In this document: in pieces, positions 51,824 to 60,951 of the stretch
Position numbering within the stretch: the stretch's first letter is position 1
Layout: the number at the start of each line of letters is the position of its first letter
Assembly: GCA_026003175.1 (NCBI GenBank)
Contig: BPGT01000004.1
Coordinates: 139,570-203,569 of the forward strand
DNA length: 64,000 nucleotides
Origin: Armatimonadota bacterium
GTDB taxonomy: Bacteria > Armatimonadota > HRBIN16
Direction: 5' to 3'
Translations under genes and position numbers: made by a program
Notes under the pieces: generated by a model
What the model was told of the DNA's origin: nothing
Seen by the model: only the letters and a program-made list of their open reading frames with translations
Database searches by the model: none

Positions 51824-52981
51824 ATGCACAAGACAGTTCTCGCTTGTCTGTCACTACTGCTCTTGTTCGTTTCTGGAGCGTGGTCTCAGTATCAGCTTCC
51901 GCCGAACCGGCGTTACCCTTCGTCGCTGGTGGCTATTGTCGGTGGTGGTAGTTGGGAGGCTCCGACAGACCAGGACACGATCAATCAGTTTCTCTCGATG
52001 TATGGTTCTGCGACGGCGAATGAAGTGAAGCGCTGGGAGTTCGAGAATACAGACCTGTTCTGCTCTGCGGATTTCGGTCCGTCCTGGAACCAGCAGAAGA
52101 CTGTGTTAGGTTATATCTATGTTCACACGGTATTAGAGCCTAAATCATCAGATGGCCTCAAGAAGCGTGCCATACTCAGAGGCTTGAACTATGAGGACTT
52201 CTCTCTGCACTATAGTGTGGATACCATCATCAACACGACCAGCATCAGTGTCACAGACACCTTCTGGAGTGGTGTGTTGGAGGCTGGAGTAACGGACTCG
52301 AGTATCCATTCAGGAAACAAGCTCTCCAGTACTGGTGATGATGTATTTCGCGGAGTGAACAACGGAGGGGCGTTCTTCGTCTGGGCACCGTTGCCTTTCG
52401 TGGATATTCATGTGACCCTGTCGCGCAATGGCGTGGGCGGTTCGGGTCTGGTGATAGAGTACCCTTCGCAGGTGGATATGAACAACGGTTTCATTGTGAC
52501 ACAGTGGTCTCAGGCGACGATTCTGGAGGATACCACGAACAACTTCTCGCAGAGCGGTACTATTCGCATCGCCTTCCCTGCTGACTGGAAGTATGCGGCG
52601 CTGTATCCCCCATACAGGTTCGTTGACCCTTATTTTTTTGGCGGTGGCGGCTCTTACGCGTTACGCATCAAATGCTTTAACTTCAGCACTCGTCCTCTCG
52701 TCTCGAAGGTGACAACCACTCCGGCGCTGGAGTATCTGGACGGGGAGCCGTATGTGGGGGTGCTCCATGAGGGTACCGCGCAGGCAGGTGGTACGAACAC
52801 GATCACGCTGGCATCCTCCGCTTCCAGCAGCAACGATACGTATAAGAGTATGCTGGTGAAGATCACGGGCGGCACCGGAGCCGGTCAGGTACGGGTAATT
52901 ACCGCATATAGTGGTTCCACGAGGGTAGCGACGGTGGACCAGAACTGGAACACGGTTCCCGATAGTACCCTCGCAGTATAA
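51824..52981 (+). CDS. N-terminal part of a secreted glycosidase-like protein (frameshifted)
   Basis: 385 residues. A signal peptide (TVLACLSLLLLFVSGAWS) is followed by a beta-rich region without a family I know. GGTGAGQVRVITAYSGSTRVATVDQNW is a short module seen in phage tail-like and secreted proteins. The frame stops at TAA 52979-52981, and the same protein continues one frame over as QYKIVRRVVRIRGWDP. AAGGAGG lies 12 nt before ATG 51824; TTG 51812 is an alternative start. Confidence 0.7.
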   Translation: MHKTVLACLSLLLLFVSGAWSQYQLPPNRRYPSSLVAIVGGGSWEAPTDQDTINQFLSMYGSATANEVKRWEFENTDLFCSADFGPSWNQQKTVLGYIYVHTVLEPKSSDGLKKRAILRGLNYEDFSLHYSVDTIINTTSISVTDTFWSGVLEAGVTDSSIHSGNKLSSTGDDVFRGVNNGGAFFVWAPLPFVDIHVTLSRNGVGGSGLVIEYPSQVDMNNGFIVTQWSQATILEDTTNNFSQSGTIRIAFPADWKYAALYPPYRFVDPYFFGGGGSYALRIKCFNFSTRPLVSKVTTTPALEYLDGEPYVGVLHEGTAQAGGTNTITLASSASSSNDTYKSMLVKITGGTGAGQVRVITAYSGSTRVATVDQNWNTVPDSTLAV

Positions 52982-52985
52982 GATT

Positions 52986-54617
52986 GTGCGGCGTGTGGTG
53001 CGTATTCGGGGCTGGGACCCTGCGAACGACCGTAATGGGGACGGTTGGGTGGACGATAGCGAGTATGCGAATCTGGCGAATCCGAACGCGACTGCTCGGT
53101 TCCGGCACTACGCACGGTTGATATATACCAATGCGTGGGCTGCCAGTAGTGCGTGGAACGTGGCGAACGTATGGAACCCAACCTATCGGCAGATTCTGGC
53201 GGAGCAGATACGTGATAGCTGGCAATCTGCTGGATTGCGTGGTGCATATATTGATGATGCGGTCGGGAATGGGTTAGGTAGTCAGTGGGTGAACCGTCAC
53301 AAGGCGGTCTCGCCTGCAGTCATTCAGGGCGGATACATTGCCGAATACAGCGGTGGGCGTGTGGACCAGGACAGTCCCACCAATGAAGCATGGTATCAGG
53401 GCTATGCGCAGCTGGTCCAGACCATCAAGCAGGTGACGGGTTCCACATGGGTTGGCGCGAACATTTCGAACAGTGACCCTTTCACTAATCGGTGGTTGCT
53501 GGATTACCTGGACCCTGTATTGGACTGGTATCTCTGTGAGGATACGCTCCGTCCTGGCTGGGCGGCAGACGGGTGGGGTGGCATCTCACTGAGACCGGGG
53601 CGTATCTATCCGGGGCTGTCGTATCGTCGCAAGAAGCATGTGTTGATGGGGCATGTCACAGAGGTCACTACAAGCACGAATACACAGGAGACATGGGAGA
53701 GGAAGCTCGCTACGCTGACAGCGCTGTACTATTTGATACAGGTGCCCGGCGAGACCTACATGCAGTGGTGGAACTCTTCGTTCTACTACGGTAGTGGCAA
53801 TACCATAGTGAACACCGGTTACAATGGTTTCTGGAAGGCAGGAGTGCCAAGGAACTACGCTTACCGACCGCATGGACTACTCTCTACAGATATCGGAGTA
53901 CCGGAGAACACGATTCCCGCGGGTAAGCGCCCGATAGACATTCTGGACTATGCTGCTAGCACCATAATGAAAGTTGGTGATAGCACCTCCACCGTTTTCG
54001 TACACCCTGATAAGGGTAACATTCCAACCGTTCCAACATACATCTACATCTTGCAGCAGATAGACTCGAGGAACTACCGATATGCCAACGGCGGTTTGAT
54101 ACCCTATGACGCGGTATACGCGCGTAACTACACGAAGGGCATTGTGCTGTATCGCACACTGGCGCAGTATTCCGGTTTGCGGTCTGGGTACGACGGTGGC
54201 AACCCTGTGACGGTTCAGTTGCCCGACACCTATCGCAGGGTGAACTATGACGGCACGCTGGGACCTCCGGTTACAGAGGTACAGATACGCGGTTTCGAGG
54301 GCATCATTCTGGTGAAAGCGGTGCAGACCAGTAACCCGAACATCCAGCTATCTCTGTCGGTAGACAAGACCAACCCGAAACCGCTGGAGGTGGTGACGGT
54401 GACGGTGGTGTTGAGGAACGCGGGCACTGCAGAAGCATCTAATGTAGAGATCCGGATGCCCCTTTCGAACATGGCCTACGAACAGGGCTCCCTGTCGCCG
54501 CAGGAGTACACGGTGGACACGTCGGACTCTTCTATCCTGAAGATTACTGTTCCATCCCTTGCAGCGGGAGCGGAAGCCACCCTGCGATTTCGGCTGATAC
54601 AACAGCGGGGTAGCTAG
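52986..54617 (+). CDS. C-terminal part of the secreted glycosidase-like protein with a DUF11-type domain
   Basis: 543 codons; the GTG start is likely not genuine. Residues 1-330 read as a TIM-barrel-like putative glycoside hydrolase (YRQILAEQIRDSWQSAGLRG, AYIDDAVGNG with an acidic pair, WVGANISNSDP, DWYLCEDTLRPG). A beta domain follows, and then a C-terminal DUF11/conserved-repeat domain (IQLSLSVDKTNPKPLEVVTV, VLRNAGTAEASNVEIRMPL). Inside a polymer locus it may trim or cleave the secreted polysaccharide. Catalytic residues are not proven. Confidence 0.7.
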   Translation: MRRVVRIRGWDPANDRNGDGWVDDSEYANLANPNATARFRHYARLIYTNAWAASSAWNVANVWNPTYRQILAEQIRDSWQSAGLRGAYIDDAVGNGLGSQWVNRHKAVSPAVIQGGYIAEYSGGRVDQDSPTNEAWYQGYAQLVQTIKQVTGSTWVGANISNSDPFTNRWLLDYLDPVLDWYLCEDTLRPGWAADGWGGISLRPGRIYPGLSYRRKKHVLMGHVTEVTTSTNTQETWERKLATLTALYYLIQVPGETYMQWWNSSFYYGSGNTIVNTGYNGFWKAGVPRNYAYRPHGLLSTDIGVPENTIPAGKRPIDILDYAASTIMKVGDSTSTVFVHPDKGNIPTVPTYIYILQQIDSRNYRYANGGLIPYDAVYARNYTKGIVLYRTLAQYSGLRSGYDGGNPVTVQLPDTYRRVNYDGTLGPPVTEVQIRGFEGIILVKAVQTSNPNIQLSLSVDKTNPKPLEVVTVTVVLRNAGTAEASNVEIRMPLSNMAYEQGSLSPQEYTVDTSDSSILKITVPSLAAGAEATLRFRLIQQRGS

Positions 54618-54619
54618 CG

Positions 54620-55723
54620 ATGCGTGTTACTCAGGTAGTCGCAGGTCTTGGCTCCGGAGGAGCAGAGCGTTTGGTACTCAACCTGAGTTCCTGGTTTCAA
54701 CAGGTGGGGCATCAGGTGGAGGTGGTGAACATTTACCGCGATACAACTCTATTGCCACAGTTCGAGCAGGCGAGTATCCGCGTGCACAACCTGCGCTTGA
54801 CGCCATACTTGTCCCAGTGGTATCCAGTGGCTTTGGTACGATACCTGAGGCATTTTCACCCGGATGTGGTGCACTGCCACGACACCGCCTGGCGCAAGAC
54901 CGTGCGGGCATGCCAGCTGGCAGGGATACCCTGCGTATGGACGATGCACGGCTACCTGCAGGATTGGGTGAAGGCAGGGGCGAGATGGATGCGGCAGTGC
55001 GCACGCGATACCGCTTTTCTGGTGGGAGTGGAAATGACGGTGCGGGATTTGATATTGCGTGAGGTGTGTGCCGATGAACACAAGGTGCTCTATGTACCCA
55101 ACGGCGTGCCTGACCTCTATAACGAGCATCTGTCACCGGTGCACTGGGGGGCGCCGATACCTGCAGATGCCGTGTTGATGGGGATGGTTTCACGATTGGA
55201 GCCGCCCAAAGACCCCTTTACCCTGGTAGAGGCGTTCGCGCTGGTGAAGCAAAAGGTGGAGCAAGCCCATTTGCTGTTTGTGGGGGAAGGGAGCCTGTCC
55301 GAAGAGGTTCGGCGGTTCGCCATCGAGCGTGATCTGGCGCAAAGCGTACATTTGCTGGGCAGGCGGACAGATGTCGCGGCGATTCTGCATTATCTGCATG
55401 TCTTCGTGCTCAGCTCCGGGAGCGAGGGACAGTCTCTGGCGATTTTGGAAGCCATGTCCGCCCAGCGACCGATAGTGGCGACCGATGTGGGTGGTAACTC
55501 CATTTTACTGGACGGGGGACGGTGCGGTATTCTGGTACCGCCGCGCGACCCGCACGCGCTGGCAGAGGCGATTCTGGAACTATTGACGAATCGGGAAAAG
55601 GCACAGCAGCTTGCCCGAAACGCCCGCCAACGGTTCTTGGAGCATTTTACTATCGATGCGATGGGCAAGCGTTATCTGGAGATATACGAGCGGGCGATAG
55701 CGCAGCACAGGGGGAAGACCTAA
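54620..55723 (+). CDS. Glycosyltransferase family 4 (GT-B)
   Basis: 367 residues. N-terminal GLGSGGAERLVLNLS loop, acceptor half with HCHDTAWRKTV, donor half with GMVSRLEPPKDPFTLVEAF, FVGEGSLSEEVRRFA, LLGRRTDV and the E-x7-E motif region GSEGQSLAILEAMSAQRPIVATDVGG. It would add a nucleotide-sugar-derived residue to the repeat unit. ATG 54620 is 2 nt after the preceding stop. Confidence 0.92.
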   Translation: MRVTQVVAGLGSGGAERLVLNLSSWFQQVGHQVEVVNIYRDTTLLPQFEQASIRVHNLRLTPYLSQWYPVALVRYLRHFHPDVVHCHDTAWRKTVRACQLAGIPCVWTMHGYLQDWVKAGARWMRQCARDTAFLVGVEMTVRDLILREVCADEHKVLYVPNGVPDLYNEHLSPVHWGAPIPADAVLMGMVSRLEPPKDPFTLVEAFALVKQKVEQAHLLFVGEGSLSEEVRRFAIERDLAQSVHLLGRRTDVAAILHYLHVFVLSSGSEGQSLAILEAMSAQRPIVATDVGGNSILLDGGRCGILVPPRDPHALAEAILELLTNREKAQQLARNARQRFLEHFTIDAMGKRYLEIYERAIAQHRGKT

Positions 55724-55726
55724 CCC

Positions 55727-55800
55727 CCTTTCCCCCTTCCCTGCGAGGGAAGGGGGTATACACCCCTCTCCCTGTGGGAGAGGGGCATGGGGAGAGGTTA
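55727..55800. repeat. Intergenic C/G-rich hairpin repeat
   Basis: Two hairpins, CCCTTCCCTGCGAGGGAAGGG and CCCCTCTCCCTGTGGGAGAGGGG, of the same style as the MITE interior and the 58-kb array, without MITE ends. Confidence 0.6.
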
Positions 55801-55809
55801 AGACACACG

Positions 55810-57015
55810 ATGAAAACACTTGGCATCTATTACGCAACAGCCTGTTATCGCGACGAGTCAGGGAAATACTATACCAGCAACGGGCTGGGGCGCTACCTGC
55901 AGGAGATGCACCGCCTTTTCCCCTTTGAGGTGGTGCTGGCGGCTCCTGTCACCACACAGCCTCTGGTACACCTGCAATATCCCTTGCCTGCGGAGCGTGT
56001 GGTAGTGTATGAACTACCCTACTTCGAAACTTTTTTGGGTGCGGTTCAGGTGCGAGGTGAGTTGCGCGGTCGGTTGCGAAAGTTTCTAGACGCCCATCGA
56101 GTGGATGCAGTGTGGCTCCGCTATCCGGGAGCATACGCGCCGGTGTTGTGGCGGGAGTGTCGGCGCAGGGGTGTGCCCTGTTTTTTTCAGCTGGTAGGTG
56201 ATCCTGTGTCTCTTTTGAAAGCGTCGCCGACCGGCTCTCGGCTGAGAAGGTGGGTGCAGGTTCAAGTAGCCTCAATACATGAACGCGCGATGCAGCGTAT
56301 ACTGCAAAACACTCCAGCTATAGCTATTTCGCAGTCGCTGGAAGCAAAGTTTCATGGCCCATGTGTAGACCGCATCGCAGTGAGTACTCTGATCGAATCT
56401 GATTTTTACCTGCGCAGAGATACCTGTCTATCTTCACCTCTGCGCGTGCTGTTTGTGGGGGCATTGAGGCACGAAAAGTCCGTAGATACGCTGATAGAAT
56501 CGGTCGGTTTGCTGCAAGCAAAAGGATATGAGATAGTGCTGGATATTGTGGGCGATGGCGACCAACGACCGTTTCTGGAAAATTGTGCCAGGCGCTACTT
56601 GAACGAAGGCACCTGCCATTTTCACGGTTTTCAGACCGATCCGGCGGTTCTGCATCGTTTTTACAGCACGGCTGACCTGTTTGTGTTGCCGTCGGTATCG
56701 GAGGGTTTAGGTAGGGTTGTTCTGGAGGCGATGGCGCGAGGCGTGCCAGTGGTGGCTTCTGCAGTGGGGGGCATTCCCGACCTGGTGCAACATAAGCGCA
56801 CGGGACTGCTGGTGCCGCCGCGTGAGCCGAAGCATCTGGCTGATGCACTGGAACGTCTGGTGAAAGACGGTGATCTGCGACGTCGAGTGATTGCTGAGGG
56901 TTATGCGCTTGCGCAACAACATGCTGCAGAAGCCTTTTTACGCAAGGTGGTGGATTTCATCCGCGAGCAGGTGGGTGTAGACCTGCTGGAGCAAGGAGCG
57001 GAGGCTGCTGTATGA
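55810..57015 (+). CDS. Glycosyltransferase family 4
   Basis: 401 residues from ATG 55810; the open frame further upstream crosses the repeat and is not coding. Acceptor half with YTSNGLGRYLQEMHRLFP, donor half with VLFVGALRHEKSVDTLIESV, IVGDGDQRPFLE, FHGFQTDP and SVSEGLGRVVLEAMARGVPVVASAVGG (E-x7-E). Likely builds the repeat unit. Its stop overlaps the next start (ATGA). Confidence 0.92.
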   Translation: MKTLGIYYATACYRDESGKYYTSNGLGRYLQEMHRLFPFEVVLAAPVTTQPLVHLQYPLPAERVVVYELPYFETFLGAVQVRGELRGRLRKFLDAHRVDAVWLRYPGAYAPVLWRECRRRGVPCFFQLVGDPVSLLKASPTGSRLRRWVQVQVASIHERAMQRILQNTPAIAISQSLEAKFHGPCVDRIAVSTLIESDFYLRRDTCLSSPLRVLFVGALRHEKSVDTLIESVGLLQAKGYEIVLDIVGDGDQRPFLENCARRYLNEGTCHFHGFQTDPAVLHRFYSTADLFVLPSVSEGLGRVVLEAMARGVPVVASAVGGIPDLVQHKRTGLLVPPREPKHLADALERLVKDGDLRRRVIAEGYALAQQHAAEAFLRKVVDFIREQVGVDLLEQGAEAAV

Positions 57016-58166
57016 GGGTGCTTTTCTGTCAGCCCAGCTCCGCCAAGCCGGCTATCAGCGGTCCGGAGCGTCAGACCGTTCAGATTGGCAGAGCGCTTCA
57101 AGCACGTGGACATGAGGTAACCATTGGCGTGATCCTGGTGCATTCATACGAGGATGTACACTCCACTACTCTGGCGCAACATGCTGGGCAGTACGGTATC
57201 CCCACGGTTCCGCTCTACTTACCCGAAAAGTATAACCTGCGGCGTTCGGTGCGCCGCTTCGCTACGTTGATAGAGGAGTGGAGACCGGATGTGGTATGCA
57301 CGGCGGGGTATAAGGCAGATGTGATTGCGGCATCGTATGGCAAGGTACCCACCCTGGCTCTGACTCCAGGATGGACGGCGAAGGATTGGAAGACACGCTT
57401 GTTCGAATGGCTGGATAAGCGAACCCTGCACAGACATTCTGCAGTAGGTGTTGTCTCCCCGGTACAAAGGAGTGAAGTGATTCGTTACGGGGTCAATACA
57501 GAGAAGGTTTTCTTTTTGCCAACAGCTTTGGACGTGTCTGCTTTACCGACCGCTTACAGCCGTGCAGAGATGAAAAACATGCTACAATCATATCAGTCAG
57601 GATACTTAGTGGGTTACGTTGGGCGTTTGAGCGTAGAAAAGGGCGGGCGGTTTCTGCTGGAATCTATGCCATCGGTGCTGCAACAAATGAAGGATGTGCT
57701 TTTGCTGATGGTAGGCGAGGGCGACCAGCGCGCTGCGTTACAGGCTCAGGCGCAAACGCTGGGGATACAGGAGGCAGTTCTCTTTCTGGGAGAGCGGGCA
57801 GATGCGCGGCAGATAATTGGTGCACTGGACCTGCTGGTGTTACCCTCCCGTACCGAAGGACTACCCAACGTCATCCTCGAAGCCTTCGCTTATAAAACAC
57901 CCGTAGTCGCGACTGCGGTGGGGGGCGTGCCCGAGCTGGTGAAAAATGGCGAAACGGGCTGGCTGGTTCCGCCGCGCAACCCATACGCGCTGGCGCAAGC
58001 CATCGTAGAGGCGCTGTCCAACCCTGAGGAAGCGCGACGCCGTGCCGAAAATGCGTATAGACACCTGCTGCAGCACTTCACGGTGGAGAAGCAGGTGGAC
58101 GCCTGGGAGCAGGCATTGCATGCGGCGGTGGAGAATTGGAAGAGGAGGAATCGGTTGGGGGGTTAG
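57012..58166 (+). CDS. Glycosyltransferase family 4
   Basis: 384 residues. N-terminal SGPERQTVQIGRALQARGHEV, donor half YVGRLSVEKGGRFLLESM, MVGEGDQRAAL, LFLGERADARQI, SRTEGLPNVILEAFAYKTPVVATAVGG. The second half is closely related to the preceding GT4. Coupled by ATGA to the preceding GT4 gene. Confidence 0.93.
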   Translation: MRVLFCQPSSAKPAISGPERQTVQIGRALQARGHEVTIGVILVHSYEDVHSTTLAQHAGQYGIPTVPLYLPEKYNLRRSVRRFATLIEEWRPDVVCTAGYKADVIAASYGKVPTLALTPGWTAKDWKTRLFEWLDKRTLHRHSAVGVVSPVQRSEVIRYGVNTEKVFFLPTALDVSALPTAYSRAEMKNMLQSYQSGYLVGYVGRLSVEKGGRFLLESMPSVLQQMKDVLLLMVGEGDQRAALQAQAQTLGIQEAVLFLGERADARQIIGALDLLVLPSRTEGLPNVILEAFAYKTPVVATAVGGVPELVKNGETGWLVPPRNPYALAQAIVEALSNPEEARRRAENAYRHLLQHFTVEKQVDAWEQALHAAVENWKRRNRLGG

Positions 58167-58180
58167 GTAGTTGGAGTTAG

Positions 58181-58705
58181 ACCTCTCCCCCATCCCCTCT
58201 CCTAGGAGGAGAGGGGAGCAGGTGCACTACCGTGCGCCGCTACAAGCGGAGGTAGGTGTTTGTGGTGAAGCACGTGAGTGCTTCCATTCCCCTTCCCTCG
58301 TAGGGAAGGGGGGTAAGGGGGTTAGGTTAACAAGCATCCACCTCTCCCCCATCCCCTCTCCTAAGAGGAGAGGGGAGCAGGTGCACTACCGTGCGCCTCT
58401 ACAAGCGGAGGTAGGTGTTTGTGGTGAAGCACGTGAGTGCTTCCATTCCCCTTCCCTCGTAGGGAAGGGGGTAAGGGGGTTAGGTTAACAAGCATCCACC
58501 TCTCCCCCATCCCCTCCCCTAAGAGGAGAGGGGAGCAGGTGCACTACCGTGCGCCTCTACAAGCGGAGGTAGGTGTTTGTAGTGAAGCACGTAAGTGCTT
58601 CCATTCCCCTTCCCTCGTAGGGAAGGGGGTAAGGGGGTTAGGTTAACAAGCTTTACCTCTCCCCCTTCCCTCGTAGGGAAGGGGGCAAGGGGGTTAGGTT
58701 TCTCA
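58181..58705. repeat. Tandem repeat array, three 157-159-bp units plus a partial fourth
   Basis: Units start at 58181, 58340, 58498 and 58655 (truncated) with ACCTCTCCCCCATCCCCT or a close form. Each has three hairpins: CCTCTCCTA/TAGGAGAGG-like, GAAGCACGTGAGTGCTTC, and CCCTTCCCTCGTAGGGAAGGG. The GGGGGTTAGGTTA tail is shared with the MITE interior. Open frames across it (58171-58646) are repeat by-products. Confidence 0.9.
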
Positions 58706-58726
58706 TCCTGTCAAGGAGGTATCGTC

Positions 58727-59659
58727 TTGCGTATTCTGGTCACCGGCGGGGCGGGCTTCATCGGCTCGCACATCGTGGAAAAACTGGTAGGTCTGGGGCA
58801 CGAGGTCATCGTGCTGGATGACCTCTCCACCGGGCGCGAGGAGAACATCGCGCATCTTCAGGACAGCGTCACTTTCATCAAGGGTTCTATTACTGCTCGC
58901 GCGCTGTTGAGCCGGTTGATGGAGGGAGTGCAGGTGGTGTTCCATCAAGCCGCGCTGGGTTCGGTGCCGCGCTCGGTGGAGGACCCCGCCACCACGCATG
59001 AGGTGAACATCACAGGCACTTTCAACGTGTTGCTGGCAGCACGGGACGCTGGCGTGAAGCGAGTGGTTTATGCAGCTTCCTCTTCCGCATATGGCGACAC
59101 GCCCACCCTGCCCAAAGTGGAGACGATGTTGCCTAACCCGCTGTCGCCCTACGCGGTAAGCAAGCTGGTGGGCGAATACTACTGCCAGGTGTTCACGCGC
59201 GTGTATGGGTTAGAGACAGTAAGCCTGCGCTACTTCAATGTGTTCGGACCGCGCCAGAACCCGCATTCGCAGTACGCCGCGGTGATACCGAAGTTCATCA
59301 CCGCAGCGCTCAAAGGCGAGCCGTTGACCGTGTTCGGCGATGGGGAGCAGTCGCGCGATTTCACCTACATCGACAACGTGGTGCAGGCGAACCTGCTGGC
59401 GATGGAGTCGCCCCATGCGGTGGGCAAGGTGTATAACGTAGCGTGTGGTGGTCGCTACACGCTGAACGAGCTCATCCGCCAGCTGGAGACGATCTTTGGG
59501 CGCAAGCTGGAGGTACAGTATCTGCCTCCGCGCGCGGGCGACGTGAAGCACTCCGAAGCGTCCATCGCCGAGGCACAGAGGGACCTGGGATACCGGGTAT
59601 TGGTGTCGTTTGAAGAGGGATTGAGGCGCACGGTGCAGTGGTACAGGGAGCAGATTTGA
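58727..59659 (+). CDS. NAD-dependent epimerase/dehydratase (UDP-sugar 4-epimerase-like)
   Basis: 310 residues from TTG 58727, preceded by AAGGAGGT at 6 nt; the frame upstream lies in the repeat array. An extended SDR: Rossmann TGGAGFIGSHIVEKL, DDLSTG, AASSSAYGDTP, catalytic YAVSK with the Ser before it, RYFNVFGPRQNP, and GDGEQSRDFTYIDNVV. Probably interconverts UDP-glucose/galactose or their N-acetyl forms to supply a polymer sugar. Stop overlaps the next ATG (TGATG). Confidence 0.92.
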   Translation: MRILVTGGAGFIGSHIVEKLVGLGHEVIVLDDLSTGREENIAHLQDSVTFIKGSITARALLSRLMEGVQVVFHQAALGSVPRSVEDPATTHEVNITGTFNVLLAARDAGVKRVVYAASSSAYGDTPTLPKVETMLPNPLSPYAVSKLVGEYYCQVFTRVYGLETVSLRYFNVFGPRQNPHSQYAAVIPKFITAALKGEPLTVFGDGEQSRDFTYIDNVVQANLLAMESPHAVGKVYNVACGGRYTLNELIRQLETIFGRKLEVQYLPPRAGDVKHSEASIAEAQRDLGYRVLVSFEEGLRRTVQWYREQI

Positions 59660-60951
59660 TGCGAGCGTACTCCGCCTTGTTCAGGCGTAAGGTGTTTGAC
59701 TGGTCATTTCACCCTGCGGTGCGATGGGGAGTTTCTGCAGGGCTATACATCCGCTACCTGCTGCACGGAGGCGGAGCAAGCCCTATCGGTTTTGAGTATC
59801 TGCTCAGAGCACACCGCTACTCAGCAGGTAAGCTGGGTAGCCGAACATACGAGAAGCAGATAGCCAGAGGGTTACCCAGATGGCTGCAGCATGACCTGCC
59901 CGTAAGACAATATCCACTGCCTGAAGGGAAGATGCGCTCCTTTCGTGCGCGCACTTTGGTACTCAAACCGCCACGCCGGGAGGGCGGTACAGCAGTGGAG
60001 CGTGGTGTTCTTTTTACCAAAACCTTCTGGGAACTGGCAGTGTTGACCGATTTGGAAAGATTGCTACGCGATTACTGGTTGGTGATTGAGCCGGGCTGGT
60101 CGGGGTATGCAGATGCGCATTTACTGTACTACTGCCGGTTTCCACACCCCGTGCTCGTCTGCTCGCCAGAAATCACTGACTACCAGTTCCTGCAAAATCT
60201 GCACACTAACCTGATACCTGTCCCCATCGGCGCCAGCGACTGGGCGCACCCTGAGATTTTCCACCCTATCGAAGGCGTCGAGAAAGTATATGACGCGGTG
60301 ATGGTTGCTGGATGGGCTGTCTACAAGAGGCACCATGCCCTGTTTCGGGCTTTGAAGCAACTGCGCCGTACCGACATCAAGGTCGCCATAGTGGGGTTCG
60401 AGTGGGAAGGTAGTCGCGAGGAGATCGAAAGACTAATTGACCTTTATGGGGTGCGTAAGCATTTGGATATTTACCAAAGCCTATCACCGCCGGAGGTAAA
60501 CAGAGTACTGAATCAGAGCAAAGTAAACCTGATCCTTACCTTACGCGAAGGTGCAAACAAGAGCATCTTTGAGGGTTTCTTTGCAGATGTGCCCGGCATC
60601 GTATTACGGAACAACATTGGCATCAATAAGAGCTATATCAACCAGTACACTGGTAGGTTGATCGACGAGCACGAACTACCGCAGGTAATCCTGTGGTTTC
60701 GTGAGCACCACAGAGATTTCCGACCGCGCGAGTGGGCGATGCAGAATATCTCTCCGCAAGCTACTACCGCGAAGCTGAACGCTATCTTGCGAAAGATCGC
60801 CTGCGAGCATGGCGAACCGTGGACCCGTGACATCGTAGCAAAAAGCAACTGTCCTGCCCCGACATATTATCCGGACAATTCGGTAGCTGCCGGCTTTCCC
60901 ACTGTGGATGATATCCTGAAGCAGTACGGGCGTGGTGCAGAACATCGATGA
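59659..60951 (+). CDS. Glycosyltransferase-like protein of unknown family
   Basis: 430 residues. The C-terminal half (VMVAGWAVYKRHHALFRAL, KVAIVGFEWEG, VNLILTLREGANKSIFEGFFADVPGIVL) has the layout of a GT-B donor domain with a variant E-x7-E region, while the N-terminal half is not familiar. Conserved as part of EPS loci by context. Start ATG 59659 overlaps the epimerase stop, and it overlaps the deacetylase start as ATGA. Confidence 0.75.
   Translation: MRAYSALFRRKVFDWSFHPAVRWGVSAGLYIRYLLHGGGASPIGFEYLLRAHRYSAGKLGSRTYEKQIARGLPRWLQHDLPVRQYPLPEGKMRSFRARTLVLKPPRREGGTAVERGVLFTKTFWELAVLTDLERLLRDYWLVIEPGWSGYADAHLLYYCRFPHPVLVCSPEITDYQFLQNLHTNLIPVPIGASDWAHPEIFHPIEGVEKVYDAVMVAGWAVYKRHHALFRALKQLRRTDIKVAIVGFEWEGSREEIERLIDLYGVRKHLDIYQSLSPPEVNRVLNQSKVNLILTLREGANKSIFEGFFADVPGIVLRNNIGINKSYINQYTGRLIDEHELPQVILWFREHHRDFRPREWAMQNISPQATTAKLNAILRKIACEHGEPWTRDIVAKSNCPAPTYYPDNSVAAGFPTVDDILKQYGRGAEHR

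Noticed and set aside
58171-58646. Overlapping frames with repeated LSPIPSPKRRGEQ peptides
   Set aside because: They lie wholly in the 158-bp tandem array and have no start signals.
58181-58705. Possible CRISPR array
   Set aside because: Whole 157-159-bp units repeat; there are no variable spacers.
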